NCBI RefSeq assembly: GCF_900112065.1
Contig: NZ_FOKE01000010.1
Coordinates: forward strand, 124,001 to 188,000
From: Cohnella sp. OV330
GTDB lineage: Bacteria; Bacillota; Bacilli; Paenibacillales; Paenibacillaceae
DNA length: 64,000 bases
Reading direction: 5' to 3'
This document shows positions 38,202-46,305 of the stretch, one piece after another. Each line of letters begins with the position of its first letter. The stretch's first letter is position 1. The notes below the pieces were generated by a model, which did not search any database, was not told the DNA's origin, and worked only from the letters and a program-made list of their open reading frames with translations. Both the position numbers and the translations under genes were made by a program.

Positions 38202-38639
38202 TTAGTTAATCCGCTCCGCCAGCTCCAGAATAATGCCCTCCGGCCCGCGGACATAACACATCTTATAAATATCTTTATAATTCTGTATCTCGCTAAAGGC
38301 TTCCATGCCTTTCTTTTTCATTTTGTCGACGATCGCTTCGATATCATCGACGGCAAAGCAAATATGACGGATGCCGAGTGTATTCGAATGCGTTTGCTGA
38401 ACGCCGTTTTCATCCGTTGGATGGATATACTGGACCAGCTCCAGCCACGTCTGACCGTCCGGCGAGCGCAGTGCGACACAGGACGTCTTCACGTTTTCAA
38501 GCCCGACGATCACATCCAGCCAAGCACCCTCCGCTTCCCATTCCCCATGCACCTCGAGTCCGAATTCGACGAAAAAGGCTTTGGCCGCGGCCAGATCGTT
38601 GACGTTGATGCCGATGTGGTCGATGCGATGGATTTTCAT
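38202..38639 (-). CDS. VOC family (glyoxalase-like) protein
   Basis: A 145-residue single VOC protein of two beta-alpha-beta-beta-beta modules. The first metal ligand is probably H8 in KIHRIDHIGINVND, and the C-terminal YVRGPEGIILELAERI has the usual Glu ligand. GGAGG lies eight bases before the ATG. It converges with the GH3 gene (33 bases apart). An inverted repeat lies upstream at 38663-38693. The family includes epimerases, dioxygenases and resistance proteins; the substrate cannot be assigned. Confidence 0.8.
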   Translation of the reverse strand: MKIHRIDHIGINVNDLAAAKAFFVEFGLEVHGEWEAEGAWLDVIVGLENVKTSCVALRSPDGQTWLELVQYIHPTDENGVQQTHSNTLGIRHICFAVDDIEAIVDKMKKKGMEAFSEIQNYKDIYKMCYVRGPEGIILELAERIN

Positions 38640-38662
38640 GAGTTAGGCCTCCTTGGTTTTCT

Positions 38663-38693
38663 CTAACGCAGTTGCAAGCTTTACTTGCGTTAG
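38663..38693 (-). promoter_or_regulatory. Inverted repeat upstream of the VOC gene, possible operator
   Basis: CTAACGCA (38663-38670) and TGCGTTAG (38686-38693) are perfect eight-base arms 15 bases apart, with a second small stem GCAAG-CTTTA-CTTGC inside. It lies 24 bases before the VOC start, where a repressor would block transcription or a leader hairpin would form. The rest of the 38694-38913 spacer carries no motif I could name with confidence. Confidence 0.45.
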
Positions 38694-38913
38694 CTGCACG
38701 GCTTCCTTATTTTAACATGGCATCGCCTCGGAACACCCTTCATTTTAACGGATAATTTTTACATCCCTTGCAACATTGCCTTGACCTGGATCGTCTAAAT
38801 ACCAATCGCTATGTTACATGACGGAAATGATTCTGTAATATTCCTGTAACATCAAGCGATCCAATCGCATTTGCTGTAAGGAAAGCGCTGCACATTAATC
38901 GGGGGTGTTCAAG

Positions 38914-40419
38914 ATGAGAAGAAGGATGAGCTTGGGGTTCGTGCTTTTGCTTGCCGCGCTAGTCGCAGGATGCAGTTCAAGCAGCGATAACGATTCATCA
39001 GGCGACAGCGCCCCGCAGTCGGTATCCGGAGCCGACTCCAAGGCAGCGGAAGCGTCCCGCGCGACCGCCCCGCTATCCTCCGCACCCAACGATATGTTTT
39101 TCCAGGATTACGGAACTAACCCCTATGTGTCTACGGCAGACGATCGGCTGTCCACGTTCGCGATGGATGTCGATACGGGCTCTTATACCTTGGCGAGGAG
39201 CTATATCGAGGACGGGAACGTGCCGCCCCAAGAAGCGATCCGGCTGGAGGAGTTCATTAATTACTTCGACTTAAACGATGCACCACCTAAAGACGATACG
39301 TTCGCCATTCACGTGGACGCCGGCCCTTCTCCGTTCGGGGAAGCGGGCACGCAGCTCGTCCGGATCGGCATCAAAGGCAAAGAGATCGAATCGGAGGAGC
39401 GAAAGAGAGCGAATCTGACGTTCGTCATCGATGTGTCCGGCTCTATGGACCAAGACAACCGGATCGGACTGGTCAAGCGAAGCCTGGCGCTGCTGGTCAA
39501 TCAGCTGAAGCCCAACGACAAGATCGGCATCGTCGTGTACGGCTCGACGGCGCGCACGGTTCTGGAGCCTACATCCGTCGAGGAGGAGGATACGATTCTG
39601 TCCGCCATCGACAATCTTCAGATCGAAGGCTCGACGAATGCGGAGGCAGGACTGTTGTTGGGTTACAAAATGGCAAGCAAGCTCAATGACGACGAGGCTG
39701 CGATCAACCGCGTCATTCTGTGTTCCGACGGCGTGGCCAATATCGGCGAGACCGGCCCCGACGGCATTCTCCGTACGATCGAGGACTACGCCGGACGGAA
39801 TCTGTACCTCAGCACCTTCGGATTCGGCATGGACAATTATAATGATGTGCTCATGGAGCAGCTGGCCGACAAAGGCAACGGCGCCTATGCCTATATTGGC
39901 GACATCGACGAAGCGAAGAAGGTTTTCCAGGAGCAGCTGACCGGGACGCTGCAGACGATCGCCAAAGACGCCAAGATTCAAGTCGACTTCGATCCCGCGC
40001 AAGTGAAGGGCTACCGCTTGCTGGGTTATGAAAACCGCGCCGTCGCGGATGAAGATTTTCGCAACAACAAAGTAGACGGCGGGGAGATCGGGGCCGGGCA
40101 TTCCGTTACCGCGCTCTACGAGCTTCAATTGAAGGACGACGCCTCCAAGTCCTGGGGCAAGGTCACGATTCGGTACAAGGACGTGGACAACAATAATCGA
40201 TCGCGGGAGTCGAATGCCTCCATCGGCCCTTCCGGCGAGCTGTCCGACGCCACCCTGTTCATCGCGGCCGTCGCCGAATTCGCCAAGATCATGAAGGACA
40301 GCGAAGGCGTCGGGGAGAGCCGGCTGCAGAATGTGCTCGCGATGGCGGAGAAGCACGCGGCCAGCGAGCGGCAGGAGGAGTTTGGGGATTTGGTGAAGGC
40401 GTTCATGGAACTGCGGTGA
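38914..40419 (+). CDS. vWA-domain lipoprotein (YfbK-like)
   Basis: A 501-residue lipoprotein. The ATG at 38914 has GGGGGTG six bases upstream; the GTG at 38905 is a poorer alternative. A signal peptide ends in the lipobox LVAGC, then a Ser/Asp/Ala-rich linker. Next comes the YfbK N-terminal domain (PYVSTADDRLSTFAMDVDTGSY) and a von Willebrand A domain whose MIDAS reads DVSGSMD with downstream Thr and Asp sites (CSDGVANIGETG). The C-terminus matches the YfbK tail (FAKIMKDSEG). Family members sit outside the membrane and probably bind proteins in a metal-dependent way; the true function is unknown. Confidence 0.88.
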   Translation: MRRRMSLGFVLLLAALVAGCSSSSDNDSSGDSAPQSVSGADSKAAEASRATAPLSSAPNDMFFQDYGTNPYVSTADDRLSTFAMDVDTGSYTLARSYIEDGNVPPQEAIRLEEFINYFDLNDAPPKDDTFAIHVDAGPSPFGEAGTQLVRIGIKGKEIESEERKRANLTFVIDVSGSMDQDNRIGLVKRSLALLVNQLKPNDKIGIVVYGSTARTVLEPTSVEEEDTILSAIDNLQIEGSTNAEAGLLLGYKMASKLNDDEAAINRVILCSDGVANIGETGPDGILRTIEDYAGRNLYLSTFGFGMDNYNDVLMEQLADKGNGAYAYIGDIDEAKKVFQEQLTGTLQTIAKDAKIQVDFDPAQVKGYRLLGYENRAVADEDFRNNKVDGGEIGAGHSVTALYELQLKDDASKSWGKVTIRYKDVDNNNRSRESNASIGPSGELSDATLFIAAVAEFAKIMKDSEGVGESRLQNVLAMAEKHAASERQEEFGDLVKAFMELR

Positions 40420-40441
40420 AAATAAATAGTGGTACGCGAAT

Positions 40442-40475
40442 ACAACGCCAGGGCACCTTTCCGTCCTGGCGTTGT
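40442..40475 (+). terminator. Terminator between vWA and RCC1 genes
   Basis: ACAACGCCAGG and CCTGGCGTTGT form a perfect 11-pair stem with a 12-base loop, 22 bases past the vWA stop, followed by ATTTAT. The two flanking genes converge, so it may serve both directions; the U-run is modest on each side. Confidence 0.7.
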
Positions 40476-40566
40476 ATTTATCAAGCAGCTTCTTTTGTCT
40501 TTTCGCCCTTCTGCGCCACCAGTTGCAGTTGCTCGGACGCTCGGACGCCCGCTCGCCGGCATCGGA

Positions 40567-42564
40567 TTATTTGATTAAGAAACTGGTAAGATGCGAATAC
40601 CCATAAACAAGAAAGCCATTTTTTTGTAAATCGATATAATCCGGTGCGTCCTTCAATACAATTCTATCTACCGTCTTGCCTGTTTGTTTATTGATTTGAT
40701 AAAGATAGTCTTTTTCACCCGTAAACCCGTATCCGGACACAATTACATTTCCTAAAATCTGAAAGTTCCTAGCATTGCTAACGAGTGAAGAGGTTCTCCA
40801 TAGCAGTTTGTTATCGTTGATTCGTATTGCGGAAATGAATCCGTTCGCTCCGTTCGAACTCTTGGCGTATGTCCTGTGAGAATGGGATATATATAGAATC
40901 CCATTCTCGACCACTGCCCAGCGAATCTGTTGATGAATATAGTCGAAGTCCTTTTGAACATATTTGGGAGAGATCGCATAGTTATCAAAATCGTAGATCT
41001 TTTCAATCTTGGTCATGGGTTTATTTAATACGACGAGATATCTGTTCTCACCAAAGTTCAGACCGTAGATCAGAATGACATTGTTAGCCCCTTTAATCGC
41101 TTGGACTAGCATTTGCCCCTTATACTCGGTAGGAATCCCTGCGGGAAGATTGCCTTTGATATTTTGATACTGATTTGGAACCACATAACTAGAAGCCTGG
41201 AACGCCTTTGAATCCTCACGAACGATTGGAATAGACTTTACCGAGCTTTGCCGCAATGTCAATTTATTAACTTTATTAACCTCGGCACTCGGATTAATTG
41301 ACGAGATTAAATAATAATAAAAGGGCGGTTTCGGTAGCTTAATCGGCTCTATCTGCTCCAGATCCGCAAGTTTACCCGCATCAGCCTCATTCGCAGCAGC
41401 CGGCCCTTTAATGGGCTCCGCGCCTACTCCCGCGGAAAATGAAGCATCCTCGCCTGATATTGCAATATTATTCATTAATTCAATAGGCGTAGAATGAGGA
41501 TCATCATCAAAAGTGCCAATGCCTAGTTCCCCTACGGCATTGATCCCAAAACCTACCACGGTTCCATCCGACTTTAACGCAATCGTAAAAGCTCCCTTAG
41601 CTGTAACATCCACTACATGATCCAGAATTTTTTGCGGTACATACCGTGATATTACAGTTCCGTCTCCTAGTTGTCCCTCTTGATTGGACCCCCAATCCCA
41701 GAGTGTATGATCTTTCTTAATAACTGTTAGGTGATTACGTCCATCAATCTTCAGAACGTTGTCCATGAGCTTAATCGGTGTAAACTGCTCGGAAACCTCG
41801 CTCTGACTTCCATCCGAATAAGGGTCAAAAGCCCAAGTCTCTTTTTTTCCGGTCAGTAAAAGATCATCGCTCTTACCCCATCCCCATAAGGTACCGTCTT
41901 TCTTAATGGCATATCCTTGTTGACCCGTGCCATACACGCTCTGAACATCTTTCATTATCTGAACGGGAACGAAAACATCCGGACTCTTCGTCTTGACCCC
42001 TAATTCACCAGAATAATTGTTTCCCCATCCCCATAGCGTGCCGTCTTCCTTCAAAGCATAAAATGAATCGATACCCGCGCTTATTTGCCTGACTCCCGAT
42101 AACGACAAAATTTGCTTGGGTTTCGGAGTATTGCCGTATAAAGGGCCGACCCAAACGGTTCCATTCGTTTTTAGCACAATCCAATTGGTATAAGTATTGG
42201 CAGCTTCCTGGACGTCATCCATTATTTTTACAGGTGGTTGGTCACCAGGTATAGACCAAAGACTGTGATCCGATTTGATGGCAAATCCATTAAACCAATC
42301 TCCGTATACGCCAATCACATCGTCCATCAATTTTGTCCGATTTGCGCGTAGAGGAGACTGATCCCCTGCAGAATCGTTAAATGTTCCTTTTCCCCAATAC
42401 CATAACTCTCCATTGTTTTTGATGACATAAGCACGCCCATTCGAGCTCGCAATCGTATTCTTAAAATGATTATTCGCCGCAGCCACTGCCTGGGCAGAAC
42501 ACAGCGAAAAAACCGAGAGACAAATTGCTAAAGTAATCATGTATGCAAAAAATTTTCTAACCAT
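40567..42564 (-). CDS. Secreted RCC1-repeat beta-propeller protein
   Basis: 665 residues with a signal peptide ending near AQAVAA. The first 400 residues hold six or seven RCC1-type units of the form 'GTLWGWGNNYSGELG' with the linking phrase 'ALKEDG/AIKKDG', forming a propeller. A C-terminal region (about 450-665) with KLLWRTSSLV and YLYQINKQTGKT resembles PQQ-like blades. Base composition is visibly lower in GC than all its neighbours, including many AAT/TTA codons, which suggests transfer from a lower-GC relative. GGGGGC lies before the ATG. The role is unknown; such proteins are common in Paenibacillus and may bind cell-surface partners. Confidence 0.82.
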   Translation of the reverse strand: MVRKFFAYMITLAICLSVFSLCSAQAVAAANNHFKNTIASSNGRAYVIKNNGELWYWGKGTFNDSAGDQSPLRANRTKLMDDVIGVYGDWFNGFAIKSDHSLWSIPGDQPPVKIMDDVQEAANTYTNWIVLKTNGTVWVGPLYGNTPKPKQILSLSGVRQISAGIDSFYALKEDGTLWGWGNNYSGELGVKTKSPDVFVPVQIMKDVQSVYGTGQQGYAIKKDGTLWGWGKSDDLLLTGKKETWAFDPYSDGSQSEVSEQFTPIKLMDNVLKIDGRNHLTVIKKDHTLWDWGSNQEGQLGDGTVISRYVPQKILDHVVDVTAKGAFTIALKSDGTVVGFGINAVGELGIGTFDDDPHSTPIELMNNIAISGEDASFSAGVGAEPIKGPAAANEADAGKLADLEQIEPIKLPKPPFYYYLISSINPSAEVNKVNKLTLRQSSVKSIPIVREDSKAFQASSYVVPNQYQNIKGNLPAGIPTEYKGQMLVQAIKGANNVILIYGLNFGENRYLVVLNKPMTKIEKIYDFDNYAISPKYVQKDFDYIHQQIRWAVVENGILYISHSHRTYAKSSNGANGFISAIRINDNKLLWRTSSLVSNARNFQILGNVIVSGYGFTGEKDYLYQINKQTGKTVDRIVLKDAPDYIDLQKNGFLVYGYSHLTSFLIK

Positions 42565-42940
42565 AGGTGAATAGCAGCCCCCTAAAAATTTTGTATGTTA
42601 TTCTTTTGAGCCGATGGTTGCACAATAAATTTATTTTGACGAGGTGGTCAACGGAAGTCCTCCTAAAAGAATAATTTTCTTCAACTATTATACATAATTT
42701 TTGTAAATCCTTTCTAATATCTTCATAAGATCGCTTTAACAGTTAACTTTATATGCGTGCAATGCGTTATTCCTTTCCTTATGCGAAAAAGGGAGAAAAC
42801 ATTTGATAGGTTTGACCTGAAAAAACGTCGGGTTGCGGCCTATCGATGTCAGGCAAGTTGGTCTTTTTATATATTTATGGCATAAAAAATACATCGCCGG
42901 GAGGCTTAGTCCACATGGCGATGTATTAATCTACGAACTA
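42565..42940. other. AT-rich intergenic spacer with a 17-bp direct repeat
   Basis: This 376-base stretch lies upstream of the RCC1-type gene and downstream of the rhodanese gene. It must hold the RCC1 gene's promoter, but no clear -35/-10 pair stands out. TTTCTAATATCTTCATA occurs at 42711-42727 and again, exactly 240 bases later, at 42951-42967 inside the 3' end of the rhodanese gene. The only other feature is the terminator at 42882-42927. Confidence 0.6.
42882..42927 (-). terminator. Rho-independent terminator of the rhodanese-side operon
   Basis: On the minus strand AATACATCGCC pairs perfectly with GGCGATGTATT over 11 bases around an 18-base loop and runs into TTTTTTATG. It lies 14 bases after the rhodanese stop codon and closes the minus-strand transport operon. 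Confidence 0.9.
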
Positions 42941-43792
42941 CTATCCATCTTTTCTAATATCTTCATACCGCGTGGTAATCGGATTTACCCCGTAACTAAT
43001 CCAATCGCTCCAGCTCCCGACATAAAGCTTCACGTTCGAATACCCCGCCTCCGTCAGCGCCAGCACGTTCGGCGTCGCCGTCACGCCCGCGCCGCAGTAG
43101 ACGATGATCTCCGCATCGGCGGGAATATCGCCGAAGCGCGCCTTTTGAACCTCGGCACCCTGGAAGACGCCGCCCGGCGAGCCCGCTTCCCAGAAGCGGT
43201 TGATGGCGCCCGGGATATGCCCGGCCTTGGCGTACTTGCTCGTGTCCTCGCCCGTATAGTGCGCGGGCTTGCGCGCGTCGATCAGCACGGCGCCCTCCCG
43301 CCCGATCGCCGCCTTCACTTGCTCGACATCCGCCGATAGCGCCTCGTTCACGCAAGGGACGAACGTCCTGGCCGCCGGCGCCGGCAGTTCGTCCGTCACG
43401 GGATGGCCGGCGTCTCGCCAGCCGGAAAAGCCTTCCGCCAGCAGCCGCACCCGCTCGTGGCCCAGATACTTCAGCGTCCACCAGAGCCGCGCGGCGATGC
43501 TGCCGCCTTGGTCGTCGTAAACGACGACCTCCGTCTCCTCGCCGATGCCCGCCGCGCCCAGCTTATGCGCAAACGCGTCAAGCGGGGGCAGCGGATGCCC
43601 GCCCCCATGCTGCGCCTTCGGCCCCGACAAGTCCGCGTTGAGGTCGAAGAAGACCGCTCCAGGAATATGGCCCTTCTCGTAGGCGCGCCGCCCCGCCTCG
43701 GGCTGACCGAGCACGAACCGCACGTCCGCGAATACCGCGTTCGGTTTTCCGAGCAGCAGTGCCGCCTCCGATATACTGATGAGGTTAGACAT
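42941..43792 (-). CDS. Sulfurtransferase (two-domain rhodanese)
   Basis: A 283-residue tandem rhodanese. The ATG at 43792 has GGAGG nine bases upstream; a TTG two codons earlier overlaps the MerR stop. The N-terminal inactive domain ends near DQGGSIAARLWW. The C-terminal domain carries the catalytic loop around C233 in IVYCGAGVTATP, close to the CGxGVTA pattern of 3-mercaptopyruvate/thiosulfate sulfurtransferases. It transfers sulfane sulfur to thiol or cyanide acceptors in the cytoplasm. It is the last gene of a unit with an SsuBC-like transporter, which fits a role in organosulfur use. Confidence 0.88.
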   Translation of the reverse strand: MSNLISISEAALLLGKPNAVFADVRFVLGQPEAGRRAYEKGHIPGAVFFDLNADLSGPKAQHGGGHPLPPLDAFAHKLGAAGIGEETEVVVYDDQGGSIAARLWWTLKYLGHERVRLLAEGFSGWRDAGHPVTDELPAPAARTFVPCVNEALSADVEQVKAAIGREGAVLIDARKPAHYTGEDTSKYAKAGHIPGAINRFWEAGSPGGVFQGAEVQKARFGDIPADAEIIVYCGAGVTATPNVLALTEAGYSNVKLYVGSWSDWISYGVNPITTRYEDIRKDG

Positions 43793-43794
43793 GT

Positions 43795-44634
43795 TCAAGC
43801 CCCTCCGATCGGCAAAATAAGCTCCGTGACATAGTTATCGCTGTCCGTCGTGCTCCACGGATCGATGATGTAACGCTCGTAGGATGCGCCCTGCAGCGCC
43901 ACCGACTGTCGCTTCGCCCACTCCTGCACCTCGCGGTACGTCTGCCCGATCGTCCGGTAATCGCCGCGATGGACGACGCTGATCGCCTCGAAGCCGCCGA
44001 CCTCGGTCGTCAGCCCCTCGCTCGTCCCGTCGTCGATGACCGCCGTGTAGCAGTCGACGCCCGTGAACGTCCGGTCGATGCGCTTCCCGAAGTCCTCGAA
44101 GTACAGCATGAAGGGCCCGTATGCGTACAGGTTGTGGCGATTGCACAACTCGACGAACAGATTGCTGTACAGCACCTCCATGTCCGCCTCCTGCCGTTCC
44201 TTCACCTCGTATCGGAACGTCATGGTGCGGTAGAGCGGGAACTTCGCGATCTGGATCTCCCGCGCCTTCGGCGGCTCGGCCAGCAGCGACTCCCCTTGCT
44301 TCAGCAGCCGGTGCCATTCCTGAATGGCGAAGTGTTTCTTCTGCAGCTCGGCCATCTGCTTCTCGACGATCAGGAGCTCCTTCGCCATGTAGTCCTCCAG
44401 CACGTCGAAGTTCTGGCGTTCCAGCATTTTAGCGATATCCTCGAGCTTGAAGCCCAATTGCTTGTAATACTTGATCAGGGGGATCTTCCGCATGCCTTCC
44501 TTGGAATAGTAACGGTAGTTGTTGTCCGGCGAGATGCGCTCCGGCTTCAGCAGCCCGATATCGTCGTAGTAACGCAGCGTGCGGATCGGAATCCGGCACA
44601 GCTTGGACACCTCGCCGATCGAATACCATTCCAT
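43795..44634 (-). CDS. MerR-family regulator with GyrI-like effector domain (BmrR-like)
   Basis: 279 residues. The ATG at 44634 has GGAGGGGGA six bases upstream; the much longer frame upstream is an artefact over the ATPase gene. Residues 1-70 form the MerR winged helix (YSIGEVSKLCRIPIRTLRYYDDIGLLKP), followed by a coiled-coil dimerisation helix and a GyrI/BmrR-type ligand-binding domain (about 120-279, ending ELILPI). Members bind amphipathic or drug-like molecules and activate promoters with long spacers. Its stop is two bases before the rhodanese start, so they are co-translated, and it follows the ATPase gene by 62 bases. Confidence 0.85.
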   Translation of the reverse strand: MEWYSIGEVSKLCRIPIRTLRYYDDIGLLKPERISPDNNYRYYSKEGMRKIPLIKYYKQLGFKLEDIAKMLERQNFDVLEDYMAKELLIVEKQMAELQKKHFAIQEWHRLLKQGESLLAEPPKAREIQIAKFPLYRTMTFRYEVKERQEADMEVLYSNLFVELCNRHNLYAYGPFMLYFEDFGKRIDRTFTGVDCYTAVIDDGTSEGLTTEVGGFEAISVVHRGDYRTIGQTYREVQEWAKRQSVALQGASYERYIIDPWSTTDSDNYVTELILPIGGA

Positions 44635-44696
44635 GCTTGCTCCCCCTCCGCTCTTTTTCCCGAAATGCCGATGGCCCCTCGCCCGTAATACGTTCG

Positions 44697-45452
44697 TTAG
44701 AGCAGCCGCTTGATCGCTTCCTTCATCCGCAGCAGCTGCGGATCGAGCAGCCGCTCGCGCTTGTCGCCGAGCCCGAAGCCGACGGTCAGCTCCTCCTTCA
44801 CGACGCCCGGCCGCGAGGATAGCACGTAGATCCGGTCCGACAGCAGAATCGCTTCCTCGATATCGTGCGTGATGAACAGAATCGTGGCGCCGAACGACTC
44901 TTGCACCTCCAGCAGCCACGTCTGCATGCCGCTCTTGGTCATGGAGTCGAGCGCGCCGAACGGTTCGTCCAGCAGCATGATCTCGCCGGATGCGAGGAAC
45001 GTCCGCAGGAAGCTCGCCCGCTGCTTCATGCCGCCCGACAGCTGGCCCGGATATTGATCCTCGTACCCGCGCAGCCCGACCCGATCGATCAACGCATCGG
45101 CTCGCTCGCGCGCCAGCTTCTTGTTCGTGCCTTTCAGCCGGAGCGGCAGCGTGATGTTGTCCATCACCGTCTTCCACGGGAGCAGCAGGTCCTTCTGCTG
45201 CATGTAGCCGATCTCCCCGCTCACCTTCATCTCGCCTTGGTCGGCCGGGAGCAGTCCCGTGATCATGTTGAAAAGAGTGCTCTTGCCCGAGCCGCTCGGC
45301 CCGAGGATCGAGACGAACTCTCCCCTGTTGACGCGTAGCGAGACGTCCCGCAGCACCTCCGCCTCGCCGAAGCGCTTGCCGACGCGGTCCAGCTCGATCA
45401 AGACATCGCCTTCGCGGCTAACCGTCACCGGCTTCTCTTGCAGCTTCTGCAT
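44697..45452 (-). CDS. ABC transporter ATP-binding protein (SsuB/TauB-like)
   Basis: 251 residues. The ATG at 45452 has GAGGTGA upstream and follows the permease stop by five bases. Walker A GPSGSGKST, Q-loop MQQKDLLLPW, signature LSGGMKQR, Walker B IMLLDEPFGALD and the switch His in FITHDIEEA are all intact. The family energises uptake of nitrate, sulfonates, taurine or thiamine precursors. The partner permease lies directly upstream, and the ThiY-like receptor gene is about 3 kb upstream on the same strand. Confidence 0.9.
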   Translation of the reverse strand: MQKLQEKPVTVSREGDVLIELDRVGKRFGEAEVLRDVSLRVNRGEFVSILGPSGSGKSTLFNMITGLLPADQGEMKVSGEIGYMQQKDLLLPWKTVMDNITLPLRLKGTNKKLARERADALIDRVGLRGYEDQYPGQLSGGMKQRASFLRTFLASGEIMLLDEPFGALDSMTKSGMQTWLLEVQESFGATILFITHDIEEAILLSDRIYVLSSRPGVVKEELTVGFGLGDKRERLLDPQLLRMKEAIKRLL

Positions 45453-45457
45453 CGCGC

Positions 45458-46216
45458 TCACCTCGATCTCCAATGGGTTGCCTGGTTGCCGATCCGGTTG
45501 ATGACGGCGATCAGGACGACGCTGACCAGCACGATGACCAGGATGGATGCGAACACTTTGTCGAGCGCGTAGGCATTCTTGGCCCGCACCATATACACGC
45601 CGATGCCCTTCGTGCCGCCCTGCCATTCCGCGATGATGGCGGCCATGATCAGATAGGTCGCGGCGATCTTGAGTCCCGAGAAGAAGTTGACCATCGCGTA
45701 CGGAAGCTTCAGGTGCAGGAACGTCTGGAGCTTGCTCGACTTGTATGCGCGGAATAGGTTCACGTAGTCCCGGTCCACCTTTTCGAAGCCGTCGACGAGA
45801 CTGATGCAGATGGGGAAAAAGCACACCATGACGATGACCAGCACCTTGGGCAGCATGCCGAAGCCGAACCAGATGATCAAAATAGGCGTGATGACGATCG
45901 TCGGGACGGTCTGGGAGACGATCAAGATGGGATAGAGCGACTTCCTGACGATCTCGAAGCTATCCATGAGGATGCCGAGGACGAACGCCAGCGCGATGGA
46001 GAGCAGGAAGCCGAGCGCGGACTCGTACAGCGTCGTGCCGACATGGCCGGCGATGGCGCCGAAGTCGTCGATCAGCGCGTTCACCGTATCGGTCGGAGAA
46101 GGAAGAATGTACATCGGCACGTCCGCCAGCGTCACGATAAGCTGCCAGAGGACGATGACGGCCAGCAGGGCGAGGAACGGGTACAGCCGTTGGTCCGGTC
46201 GAATGCGTCTAGTCAT
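45458..46216 (-). CDS. ABC transporter permease (SsuC/TauC/ThiX-like)
   Basis: A 252-residue membrane permease with six helices. The N-terminus FLALLAVIVLWQLIVTLADVPMYILPSP and the loop DRDYVNLFRAYKSSKLQTFLHLKLPYAMVNFFSGLKI, the ATPase contact, are typical. GAGG lies 12 bases before the ATG at 46216. It is preceded by a strong promoter with an inverted-repeat operator. The substrate may be a sulfonate or a pyrimidine precursor; the sequence alone does not decide. Confidence 0.9.
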   Translation of the reverse strand: MTRRIRPDQRLYPFLALLAVIVLWQLIVTLADVPMYILPSPTDTVNALIDDFGAIAGHVGTTLYESALGFLLSIALAFVLGILMDSFEIVRKSLYPILIVSQTVPTIVITPILIIWFGFGMLPKVLVIVMVCFFPICISLVDGFEKVDRDYVNLFRAYKSSKLQTFLHLKLPYAMVNFFSGLKIAATYLIMAAIIAEWQGGTKGIGVYMVRAKNAYALDKVFASILVIVLVSVVLIAVINRIGNQATHWRSR

Positions 46217-46239
46217 AGGTTGTCACGCCTCAATTTTTA

Positions 46240-46291
46240 TAATTCCGATTAAATTACTTATATTTTAGCGAGCGTCTGTATACCCTGTCAA
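46240..46291 (-). promoter_or_regulatory. Promoter and inverted-repeat operator of the SsuC/SsuB-like unit
   Basis: On the minus strand TTGACA (46286-46291) and TAAAAT (46262-46267) are 18 bases apart, a strong sigma-A promoter. The operator TAATTCCGATTAAATTA (46240-46256) lies just downstream, covering the likely transcript start, so binding would block transcription. The same 17-base element, differing in one base, lies upstream of the ThiY-like gene at 49615-49631. AT-rich elements of this shape are reminiscent of Rrf2-family (CymR-type) sites that control sulfur genes; the assignment is inference. Confidence 0.65.
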
Positions 46292-46305
46292 TCCTATCGC
46301 GCCGC

